DNA of 64,000 nucleotides, taken from the NCBI GenBank assembly GCA_031416415.1, contig JANOTP010000050.1, positions 1 to 64,000 of the forward strand, given 5' to 3'. Both the position numbers and the translations under genes were made by a program. Below the pieces are notes generated by a model. The model was given only the letters and a program-made list of their open reading frames with translations. It was not told where the DNA came from and made no database searches. This stretch comes from JANYCO01 sp031416415 (GTDB taxonomy: Bacteria > Bacteroidota > Bacteroidia > Cytophagales > Cytophagaceae). Positions 51,609-61,800 of the stretch are shown one piece after another; position 1 is the first letter of the stretch; each line of letters begins with the position of its first letter.

Positions 51609-51808
51609 AACATTTTGGATTGCAAAGCTATATATTTTTCATAAAGTAAAAAATTTTAGGTAATATTATTAAACCTAACACCTTTTACTTATTTTCGACG
51701 CAGAAAGTACTTGTATGTTTTATACTAATATTACTCTGGCCTTGGAATTAAAGTAAGTTGGCATAATTTTAGCGCATTGTTCTTAACTATACTTTCAAAT
51801 TTTATTTA

Positions 51809-52198
51809 ATGAAGAAAATTGTTTTATTTGTTTTTAATATGTTACTGATAAGCTTTTTAAGCCTTGCTCAGGAAGATGTTCTGACAAATATCAAAGTACA
51901 TCTAAAGACAGGTGACGCTAAATCGGTGTCTAATTATTTTAATGATTTGATAGAAATCAGCATAAATGGCGAAAAGGGTAGTTATAGCAAAACTCAAGCA
52001 GAATTTATTTTAAAAGATTTTTTCCGCAAAAACCCACCTATTGACTATAAAAAAATTCATCAAGGTGCTTCAAAAGAAGGGTTAAATTATATGATAGGCA
52101 ATTATACTTGTGCCGATGGGTCTTATAGAGTTTACATAGTTGTAAAACTTTTTAAAGGGAGCTATCTTATTGACACCATAGATTTCAGCAAAGAATAA
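51809..52198 (+). CDS. DUF4783-family exported protein
   Basis: 129 residues with a signal peptide (LISFLSLAQ). The pattern DVLTNIKVHLKTGDAKSVSNYFNDLIEISINGEKGSYSKTQAEFILKDFFRKNPPIDYKKIHQG with YMIGNYTCADGSYRVYIVVKLFKGSYLIDTIDFSKE matches DUF4783, a small periplasmic NTF2-like fold of unknown activity that is widespread in Bacteroidota. From memory it commonly sits directly before nadC, as it does here (149 bp). Function unknown. Confidence 0.75.
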   Translation: MKKIVLFVFNMLLISFLSLAQEDVLTNIKVHLKTGDAKSVSNYFNDLIEISINGEKGSYSKTQAEFILKDFFRKNPPIDYKKIHQGASKEGLNYMIGNYTCADGSYRVYIVVKLFKGSYLIDTIDFSKE

Positions 52199-52347
52199 TT
52201 TCAATACTGTCTAACTATAACTTCTAACTAATTGATGGCTAGACGAAAATCAATTAGTTACAAAATAAACCTTCCAATTCCATATAAATGTTTTTTTTTG
52301 AAACGAACTAGGTTAATTTTACGCCTGTTTAAACCAACGCACTTATT

Positions 52348-53199
52348 TTGGACTATTTATCAGAAAAATCTATCCTTCAATTTATTGACGCTGCTCTTCT
52401 TGAAGATGTGGGAGACGGGGACCATTCCACGCTTTCCTCTATCCCTGTTGAGGCTGAAAGTAAAGCTAAACTGATAATTAAAGATAAAGGGATATTAGCG
52501 GGTGTGGCTCTCTCAGAAATGATTGTAAAAAGAATAGATCCTTCTCTTAAGTTGGAAGTGTTTATTCAAGATGGCAGTTACGTAAAAATGGGCGATATAG
52601 GTTTTCATCTTTATGGAAGTGTACATGCTATTTTAAAGGCAGAAAGGCTTATACTAAATTGTATGCAACGCATGAGTGGTATTGCTACCCATACCTCTAA
52701 ACTTGTAGATTCCATTAGTCATACAAAAGCAAAACTTCTTGATACACGTAAAACTACTCCTAATTTTAGAATTCCAGAAAAATGGGCAGTAAAAATTGGT
52801 GGTGGCGAAAATCATCGTTTTGGCCTATACGATATGATTATTCTAAAAGATAACCATGTAGATTATGCAGGAGGTATTCGTAAAGCTATCGAAGGTGCCA
52901 AAGAATATGTAGAAAGAACAGGCAAAGCTCTTCGCATTGAGATTGAGACACGAAGCCTAAAGGAAGTTGAAGAAGCGCTGGCAACTGGAGGAATGCATAG
53001 AATTATGCTTGACAATATGACCGCAAGTACAATGGAAGAAGCGGTTAAGTTAATAGGTGGAAAATATGAAGTCGAAGCTTCTGGAGGAGTAACCGGAGAA
53101 ACGATTAAAAGCATAGCAGAAACAGGCGTAGATTTCATTTCCGTAGGTGCTCTTACACACTCTGTGAGAAGTATGGATATTAGCCTTAAAGCATTTTAA
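52348..53199 (+). CDS. nadC: Nicotinate-nucleotide pyrophosphorylase (quinolinate phosphoribosyltransferase)
   Basis: 283 residues. There is no ATG near the conserved N-terminus, and an in-frame stop lies at 52330-52332, so a TTG at 52348 (MDYLSEKSILQFIDAALLEDVGDGDHST) is the likely start. Family motifs include the LEDVGDGDHST loop, ILNCMQRMSGIATHT, LLDTRKTTPNFRIPEKWAVKIGGGENHRFGLYDMIILKDNH, and EIETRSLKEVEEAL and ASGGVTGETIKSIAETGVDFISVGALTHS. It converts quinolinate and PRPP to nicotinate mononucleotide, feeding NAD. It follows DUF4783 and is followed by the YcxB-like gene after 32 nt. Confidence 0.95.
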   Translation: MDYLSEKSILQFIDAALLEDVGDGDHSTLSSIPVEAESKAKLIIKDKGILAGVALSEMIVKRIDPSLKLEVFIQDGSYVKMGDIGFHLYGSVHAILKAERLILNCMQRMSGIATHTSKLVDSISHTKAKLLDTRKTTPNFRIPEKWAVKIGGGENHRFGLYDMIILKDNHVDYAGGIRKAIEGAKEYVERTGKALRIEIETRSLKEVEEALATGGMHRIMLDNMTASTMEEAVKLIGGKYEVEASGGVTGETIKSIAETGVDFISVGALTHSVRSMDISLKAF

Positions 53200-53231
53200 A
53201 TTAATTATAATTTTAACGAATAAGAAATACA

Positions 53232-53723
53232 ATGATTATTAAAACAAAAAAATATCAGTTACCTAAAAAAACATACATTCAGATAGCCCTTACCGCACTA
53301 GGCAAAAAACAATGGTGGTATGTTGCAGGACCAATTTTATTTGGAGCAATTGCTTTTGCTCTACCTGCTTATAAATGGTGGTTTATCGTTACGGCAATTT
53401 TAGCAATTATTTTATACATACTTTTTTGGGCGATACAATTTGTGGGTGTTACACAATTACCGCAAAATCAAATTATGTTTGATCGACTTTCTTACGAAAT
53501 AGATTCTCGTCAAATCATGATCAAAGTAGACCCTCGTCGTGGCAGCCCGATTGCTTGGGACATGGTAAAGGAAGCTTATGCAAATAAAGATCATTTTCTT
53601 TTTATGATAAATAAAGCACAAATAATTTATCTCCCTTATAAAATATTTAATTCTGACTACGAAGTAAAATTTGTGGAGACAATCCTAAAAAGAAAGTCTT
53701 TAATTAAAGAGAAAGTAAAATAA
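53232..53723 (+). CDS. YcxB-like membrane protein
   Basis: 163 residues. Two transmembrane helices (GPILFGAIAFALPAY, WFIVTAILAIILYILFWAI) are followed by a ~60-residue cytoplasmic YcxB-type beta domain (FDRLSYEIDSRQIMIKVDPRRGSPIAWDMVKEAYANKDHFLFMINKAQIIYLPYKIF). The FxxxGxxxxxxxxxIxWxxIxxxxxxxxxxxl pattern is typical of the family. Function unknown. It follows nadC by 32 nt and ends at a bidirectional hairpin. Confidence 0.7.
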   Translation: MIIKTKKYQLPKKTYIQIALTALGKKQWWYVAGPILFGAIAFALPAYKWWFIVTAILAIILYILFWAIQFVGVTQLPQNQIMFDRLSYEIDSRQIMIKVDPRRGSPIAWDMVKEAYANKDHFLFMINKAQIIYLPYKIFNSDYEVKFVETILKRKSLIKEKVK

Positions 53724-53732
53724 CCAATTTTC

Positions 53733-53784
53733 AGAAAAGCAAAAAAGGTCGATAATTTAAATTGTCGACCTTTTTTGCTTTTCT
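53733..53784. terminator. Bidirectional terminator between the YcxB-like gene and the FMN synthase-like gene
   Basis: Perfect 20-bp stem (53733-53752 with 53765-53784; core GCAAAAAAGGTCGA/TCGACCTTTTTTGC) with a 12-nt loop that is itself self-complementary. It serves both convergent genes. Confidence 0.85.
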
Positions 53785-53799
53785 ATAAAATGAAACTAA

Positions 53800-55386
53800 T
53801 TAAGAAGTGACTTTCTTTTCATGACTGGCTAATCCTCCCATGTACTTGCACTCTTTTATAATACTAGTACCCTCAAATTTAACGGGCACTTTTTCATAAC
53901 CATAAGTATGATTAAGGGTTTGAGTAAGATTATTGTCACCCATACTTACATCTACATCACTCATCGTCATCTGGCTTGGGTGTTCATAGCCGCAGGCATG
54001 AGTAATCTCTAAGATTTCTTTACGAAGATTTTTCATATAGTTATAAAAACGCTCAGACTTTAACGTAACGTCTACTCCTGCCTGTAACCATTTACTCTGA
54101 GTAGCAATGCCCGCAGGGCAACGGTTGGTATGGCATACTTGAGCTTGAATACAGCCAATTGACATCATAGCCTCTCTTGCAACATTTATTAAATCAGCTC
54201 CCATAGCAAATGCCATCACTGATTTTGCTGGAAATCCTAATTTTCCAGATGCTATAAAAACTATTCTATCTGTGATGCCTCTGCTTGAAAACACTTTGTA
54301 TACATTTGCGAATGCATAAATGAAAGGCAAAGAAACGTGATCTGCAAAAGCGGGAGGAGCCGCTCCTGTTCCTCCTTCACCACCGTCTATGGTTATAAAG
54401 TCTGGGCCTTTGCCTGTTTTAACCATTAGATCTGCCAACTCTTCCCACATCTCCATCTTGCCAACTGCCGATTTAAATCCAACGGGCAAACCTGTACGTT
54501 CGGCTATTTTTTCCAGAAAATCTACCATTTCTGGAATATTGCTAAACTCACTATGGAAAGTAGGCGACAAAGCATCTTGCCCCATCGGTATGTGTCGGAT
54601 GTCAGCTATCTCTTTCGTAATTTTTGCAGCTGGCAAAACGCCTCCTTTACCCGGCTTTGCTCCTTGAGACAATTTTACTTCTATCGCTTTTACAAAAGGG
54701 TTTTTACTAACCAATTCCGATAGTTTATCCATCGAAAACCCTTTTTCATCACGCACCCCAAAATACCCAGTACCAAAATGGAAAATAACATCAGCTCCAT
54801 TTGAATGATATGGTGCTAACCCTCCTTCTCCAGTATTATGATAGCAACCTGCTTTTAGCGCTCCTTTGTTCATAGAATCAACGGCTTTCGCAGAAAGTGA
54901 GCCAAAACTCATAGCTGAAATATTAACTACCGAATAAGGTCTATAAGGTTTTCTTCTCTTATTATACAAGCCCATCACTTTGGCACAAGGCACGAAATTC
55001 ATGTCTTTAGCATTGGGATGATCTTTAGCTGGTACATAATTAAACATGGTAGGGTTAATAAAAATATGTCCTGCGCTGAAAATATCTTGGTCAGTTCCAA
55101 AGCCAGAATAATTATTTTCTCTTTTTGCAGAAGCATAAATCCAAGAACGATCACTTCTTTTGAAAGGTAATTCTTCTCGGTTATTAGCCACTATATATTG
55201 GCGCAATTCAGGTCCAATTTTTTCCAGCAAATAACGCAAATGGCCAACTACAGGGAAGTTATGTTTGATTGTTTGTTTTTTATTTAAAAAAACATCTTTA
55301 AAAGCTACTCCGGCTAAAAATATTATGGGATAAACCCACCAAGGTATGCTTACAATAAAATTTACTATACTAGTTACAATGTTCAT
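53800..55386 (-). CDS. FMN-binding glutamate synthase-family protein
   Basis: 528 residues. One N-terminal membrane helix (PWWVYPIIFLAGVAF) precedes the GltB-like FMN barrel. Conserved features are GEGGLAPYHSNGADVIFHFGTGYFG, IEVKLSQGAKPGKGGVLPAAKIT, the FMN/substrate loop FITIDGGEGGTGAAPPAFADHV, and a [3Fe-4S] cysteine cluster CIQAQVCHTNRCPAGIATQ. It resembles the alpha-subunit synthase domain of glutamate synthase without the glutaminase domain, so the physiological substrate is uncertain. It may use free ammonia or act on another acceptor. It is a single-gene unit, divergent from the giant surface protein gene (497 bp). Confidence 0.85.
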   Translation of the reverse strand: MNIVTSIVNFIVSIPWWVYPIIFLAGVAFKDVFLNKKQTIKHNFPVVGHLRYLLEKIGPELRQYIVANNREELPFKRSDRSWIYASAKRENNYSGFGTDQDIFSAGHIFINPTMFNYVPAKDHPNAKDMNFVPCAKVMGLYNKRRKPYRPYSVVNISAMSFGSLSAKAVDSMNKGALKAGCYHNTGEGGLAPYHSNGADVIFHFGTGYFGVRDEKGFSMDKLSELVSKNPFVKAIEVKLSQGAKPGKGGVLPAAKITKEIADIRHIPMGQDALSPTFHSEFSNIPEMVDFLEKIAERTGLPVGFKSAVGKMEMWEELADLMVKTGKGPDFITIDGGEGGTGAAPPAFADHVSLPFIYAFANVYKVFSSRGITDRIVFIASGKLGFPAKSVMAFAMGADLINVAREAMMSIGCIQAQVCHTNRCPAGIATQSKWLQAGVDVTLKSERFYNYMKNLRKEILEITHACGYEHPSQMTMSDVDVSMGDNNLTQTLNHTYGYEKVPVKFEGTSIIKECKYMGGLASHEKKVTS

Positions 55387-55883
55387 GAAATGAGTATTAT
55401 TATACGATTCGAGTTATAAATTTTTTATCAATTTAAAAAACGTAAGAGGCTGATAAAGGTTCGATTTTTAGAATAAATCTATTATTCATTTGTAACTACT
55501 ACTAACTTAAAATACACAACAAATCTTAGAGGCACTAAGTTTAAAATCTTAGGGTTGATTCATCTTTTTGATACAAATATGAGATTGATGAAGATAGTAT
55601 TTAGGCTAACCTCTGTAATTTAATTCAAAGGGTCTAAAAATCAGTTCGAAAGACAATTTTTTAACAATCTCCCAATTACTAAACCATTTTTCTTCATTTT
55701 TTATTAAAAAAGATCCAAAATATAGAATTATACTAAGAATAAACTGTATAGTTTATTGAACTATTCTAAGGTATGAATTTATTAATTAGTTTTGTAAAAA
55801 TACACAGCTATCTCATTTATAATCATTCATAACAAAATCAACTAACTCAATAATTTTTCCAAAAATTATTCCAGCCTACTACT
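55387..55883. other. 497-bp intergenic region before the giant surface-protein gene
   Basis: AT-rich, no ORF of note. A perfect -7 element TAGTTTTG is at 55787-55794 on the plus strand, about 90 nt before the ATG of the giant gene, so the leader would be ~80 nt. The TTG upstream (55756-55758) is too far (28 nt) for a standard -33. No promoter was clear for the minus-strand gene. Confidence 0.4.
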
Positions 55884-58800
55884 ATGAAAAAATTACACTT
55901 TCTACTTACGCTATTATTGACTGGTTCATTCTACCTTTCACAAGCACAATCACCAGGCGCGTACTTGCAAACTACTACGCCTACAATATGCAAAGGAGAA
56001 CCTGCAAAATTAAGACTATTTTTATATGATCTACCTAACCAATCTCCTCCATTTGAGATAACTTATTCTATAAATGGCGTTTCAACTACTATAAGTGGCA
56101 TCACTGCTGCACAATTAACCACAACTATCTACAATTCAAAAACATACTTCACCTATGATTTTAATGTAACGTTAAACACTTCGACTTCTATTACGCTCAC
56201 CCAAGTTAAGGACGGGTTAGGAGCAGCAGTAGCTATAGTATCTAATCAAGTTTGGATAACTATCCAAAACACTACCCCTACATTTTATTTATCAAATGGG
56301 GCCAACCCAAGCTGCAGTGGCAGTGCCACTACCTATCAGGCAGGCTATATACCTTGTCAAGTGTTTAGTTGGGAATATTCTGAAGATGGAATCACTTATT
56401 TGACTCATAGTACATCTGTTTATACGGCTGTTTTTAATTTTATTAATACAGGTTTAACCGCAAAAAATTTCTATATAAGAATAAAAGTAGGGACAAATGG
56501 TAATGAGATTTATTCTACACCTCTAATACAAAATGTACTTCCTACTTTACAACCTGGGTCAGTACAAGCTAGCACATTGCATATTTGTAACGGGCAAACC
56601 TTGACATTAACCTCCACAGGACATTCCGGTTCAGTGAAATGGGAAGTAGAAGACGGTTTTGGATGGAGAGCATTAGGTAATGGAAATCCATATTCTTCAA
56701 TAAATTATGGTAATGGAGCCATTCAAAAATACAGAGCAGTATATAATTATAGTTCTCCTTCTTGTACGCCTATTTATTCATCTGAAATTAGCGTAACAAC
56801 TTATGGAATATCACCTCCATCTGTTATATACCCACTTACTAAAACAGTTTGTAACAACGAACCGTTTACAATAATAAGCTATGGTGGGGGTACGAATTTG
56901 CAATGGCAACAATCAGAAGATGCATCCATCTATACGGACATTCCGAATGCAACTTCTAGAACTTTAGATCATACGTTGATAAATTCTGGGACTACAAACA
57001 AAATAGTTTACTTACGAATTCGAAATTTCTCCCTAGGTTGTGGGACTTCCTATAGTGATGTTGTAACCTGTACCGTGACACCTTCCCCTGCAGCAGGCAC
57101 AAGTACTGCTTTTCCTGAAGATATCTGCTCTGGACAAAAAGCTAACTTGCAATTAAACTCATCTGTTGGGAATATTCAATGGTATTATTCTAGCGACAAT
57201 ATTAATTTCAATCTTCTTTATTTCTCTACTGGAGCTTCTACTTTTTCTAATACTCTCGGCACTAATAATACCGTAGAAAAAATTTATTTCAGAGCAACGA
57301 GTAGCATTTCAGGCTGTGCCACAACACCAGTCTCTACTGTATCAAGTGTAAATGTTTACAAATCTCTGTCAAAGGCCTATTTCTATCCTTTAGCTAAAAC
57401 AGTTTGTACAAATGAAGCTTTTTCTATTATTCCTACTTATTCTACTGGCAATCAACAATGGGAACAATCAGAAGATGGTTTCCTTTACAGCGAGATTCCT
57501 AATGCTACTTCAGCAACATTAAACCACAGCCTACTAAACACTGGTAGCGTAAATAAAACTGTATACCTTCGTTTAAGATCTTATTCTTTAGGCTGTGGAT
57601 CAGCATATAGTGACCCTTTGGTTTGTACTGTCAGACCTGCTCCAGCAATTAGCATTGCTAGCATTTCCCCTTCAAACGTTTGCTCTGGACAGTCATCCTC
57701 TTTAAGCCTTACCTCTGCATCGGGAGATGTGCAATGGTATTCTTCAGTTGACAACTTAACCTTCCAAATTTTATATCCTGGAACAGGGTTAAGTACACAA
57801 CTAAATTCCCTATACACTAATACCAATGAGGAGCTACGTTACTATAGAGCTGTTAGTAAATTTACAGAATGTGCTTCAACAGCTGTTTCCAACACAGTCA
57901 TACTAACATTAAATAAAATAATTTGGCCCGCAGGTTATCCTTCTGAGATGTATAACCTTAAAGTATGCAACGGTAATAGCGCTTTAGTTAAGGCACTTCC
58001 AGTTTCAGGAGCCAATTTCCAATGGTATGAAAAAATAGGGAATGATTATATTGAGATACCAGGAGCAACAACTATTGACTATCAAACTCCAGTACTTATT
58101 AATACTACTTCGGCTGTCATTACTAAAACATTTTCATATTCTATCATAAATGGCGCTTGTGCTAGATCTGCAGGTCAACTAAACATCCCTGTATACCCAA
58201 CGCCAGTTGCAGGAACACTCACCACAACAAAAAACGAACTTTGTAAAGATCAATTTGCAACTCTTAACCTTTCTGGAAACACTTCCTCTAATACTAGCTG
58301 GCTTTATTCAACAAACGGAGGCACTACTTTTACTGTTTTTAATTCTTATAGTACATCTTTATCTTCTGTTTACGTAAATCTTGTATCACAAAATTATATA
58401 GATGTACTTTATAAAGTTTCTGTTACCGATAACGTTTGTGCGCCAGTAATTTCAAATACAGTTAACATAAGAACGTATAATGTTTCTCCTGACTATGTCT
58501 TTAGCTTGAATGAACCTTATCCAAAAGCTATCTCCTTATGTGAAAAAACAAACGGTGAACTAATACGCCTTAAAAACACTACACCATTTTTTGGAACTTA
58601 CATATGGCAGCAAAGTAGCAACAACGTTACTTTCATTGACATTGTTGGATCAGATAATCTTCCTAATTATACACTTCCTGCTTATACAAATACAACTGGA
58701 GCAACACAAACTTTTTATTATAGAGCAAAATTAACAAATGGAGCTGCTTGTATTAAATATTCAGACGTTTATACTGTCAATATAAGTAGGCAACTTCAAA

Positions 58801-61800
58801 TTGGTACATTATCGGCTACCTCAGCAACAGAGTTTTGTCAAACAGGAAATCTAACCGTGGTTTTAACTGGTCACAATGGTAGTTTGAAATGGTATAACAA
58901 TGGTGGCAATAGCAACCTTTGGGGCACTGGACTTACAAATACATTTACCTTGTATGCAAGTGGCACAAAATCTACTGCAAATGTATATGCGGAAACGAGT
59001 ATAACTGATTATGCCTTCCCTAGTTTTTATTGCCAACTTAGATCTAATGTTGTTCAAGCAACAATATATAGCAATCCTCAAGGTTACTCGGGAACTTTGA
59101 CAATCGCCAATTGCAGAACAATTAAACATGGCGAACAAGCTACTCTAAACATTGGAGGAACGGTTATAGGCGATCATTATCAATGGCTAGTCAAATCTCC
59201 TGGTTCTACTACTTTTGTTCCATACAAAAACACACTATTACCAACACTTACCACAGATCCTTTAGATTATATAGCAACTCCTAATCCAACCTTTTACGAA
59301 TTTAAAGCTATGGTTCTGAATGGCGTTTGTACAACATCTAGTCAAGTAGGTTATACCGTTTTAGTGAAAGTTATACCGCAACTACCAGAACTGATAGTAC
59401 CATCCACAATTTGTTCTCAAACCAGTTTTATTGTTAAAATAAAAAACTATGGACAATCTAGCGTTACACTTTTTAAAACAGGGACAACAACCAATTATCC
59501 ACTTACTACTGCTACACTCCCTGGTTATTGGTCTGCTACAATTCCAATAACAGCTACAACGTCTTACTCATTAATTTCAAATTATGGAACTACGTGCTCT
59601 AATTTTACTGACAATTTTACAATAACTAAAGATGCTCCACTTTCTATTCCAACCATAATCAATGGGGCAACGAATATTTGTCCGGATAATTTAAGCTTGA
59701 ATTATTCCGTTCCAGTGCAAAACACAGCTACTTATGAATGGGCGATTGGACAACCTGCCATGGGTACATTTACAAGTAATGGGGAAAATATAGTCTTTAC
59801 TCCTACGCCTGGCCTTTATGGCAGCACTTCGATTCTTTGTAGAGTTTCTAACAGCTGCAATACCACTTTATATGCTAGCAAATCAATTATCATAAATCCA
59901 GCTCCTGCAGTACAATTTGTAGGATTACCCTCTGATGTATGTTTATTTTCAACACCGATACAACTTAATTCAAATGTAATAGGTGCGATCTTTAATGGCA
60001 CAAATGTAACAGCCGGATATTTTGACCCTAGTTCAATTGGTTCATTTTACCCTACTATAACCTACACAGATCCAATTACAACTTGCGCAATTACAAAAAC
60101 TCAATTAATTGAAGTACGTCCACTCCCTCTTGTGAATGCAGGACCAGATCTAACGGTTTGCCAAGGAACATCTATTGTTCTTACAGGCAATGGCACAGGT
60201 GTTACGAGTTACAGCTGGAATCAAGGTGTTATAAACAATACTGCTTTTATTCCTAGCGCATCAAGCTATACAGTAACAGGAAGTTCAGCTTATGGGTGTA
60301 CGGCCACAGACAATGTATCCGTTATAATAAATCCTCTTCCTATAATCAATAACATTGCCGACAAATCGGTGTGTGATAATAATTCATTTTCTGCCTCGCT
60401 AACATCCTCAAATTTACCTACCGCAACGTTCGATTGGGCATCTTCAACAACTACTCCTTCTATTGGCGGATATTCAAATGGTAGCGGATCCCTCATTACA
60501 GATCTACTTACAAATAGTGGCAGCTCTGGCAGTGTTACTTATATTGTTTCCGCAACAAAAAATAGTTGCGTTGGCACTAAAACATTTATAGTGACGGTAA
60601 ATCCAAATCCTTTGATTACAAGTACACTTTCAAACGCAACGCCATGTCCTAATCAGACAATTACCTATTCTTATACTAGACAGTCTGGCTTTACATACAA
60701 CCAATCATTTTCTTCTAACCTAATTCCAGTAACAATTAACAATACAATTCCTACACAAACAATAAACACTCTTTTGCCCGATATGCAGAATAGCACTATT
60801 AATCTACTAGTAACTAATTCTAGTACAAATTGTGTTTCTTCTGAAACGAAACAAATAAATGTTAAACCACTACCGATCATCACTGCTACTGATGCTACCG
60901 TTTGTGCTGGAACGCTCGCTGATATATTAATTCTTAGCAATGATCCACTTGCTACTTATGATTGGATTTTATATAACCCACCTGGATCTTTATTAGGATT
61001 AACCGCTAGTGGGACAGGCAACCACATTCTTGGAACTCCAGAAGGGAGCGGCACTGCAACCTATGGAATACAGTCTACAGGTAGTAATGGATGTTCTACT
61101 TACAACCCAACAATAGTAAGATTAACAGTAAATCCTAATCCTGTTCATAGTGTAACGGTATCCTCAAACAGCGTTTGTGAGGGTTCTTTTGTAAGTATAC
61201 ATATAGGAACACCCGCAAACCCTCCAGGATTTTTCTATGGGTTGACCCCTCCTGCAGGATTCATTTATCAAGGCAGTGGCGGTAATCCCAGCGGTTATGG
61301 TGTTGGGTTTAATACTGGCTCTGCAAGTGGCAGCTTTATTGTAACATCTTCTACTAATAATGGCACAGGGTGTGGAAGAGTTACGACATACCCTATTACT
61401 GTAAACCCATTACCTACTGTAACTGCAGGACCAGACAAACAAGTTTGCCAAGGAACATCAATAATTCTCTCTGGTGCTGGCACAGGAGCTATAAATTACA
61501 CTTGGGATAAAGGAGTTCAAGACAATGTATCATTTATACCTACTTCAACTATTTACACCGTAACGGCTCATACAGCTTCAGGCTGTATTGCAAGTGATGC
61601 AGTAGCTGTAATAGTGAATCCTAAAGCTGATCTTCAAATTATTGGACTTCCTAATATAGTATGCTTAAACTCTGGCGCACTTACGTTATCCGCAAACATT
61701 GCAGGTGGGGCTTTCTCTGGTCAAGGTATGAGTGGAAATCAATTCACGCCAAGTACAAGTGGGCTTAAAACAATCACTTATACTTATACGGATGCTAATT

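Noticed and set aside
52232..52474. 80-residue ORF overlapping the start of nadC
   Set aside because: It is out of frame with a clearly conserved enzyme, is rich in Phe/Leu/Arg in a way typical of a shadow frame, and reads through the nadC promoter and start.
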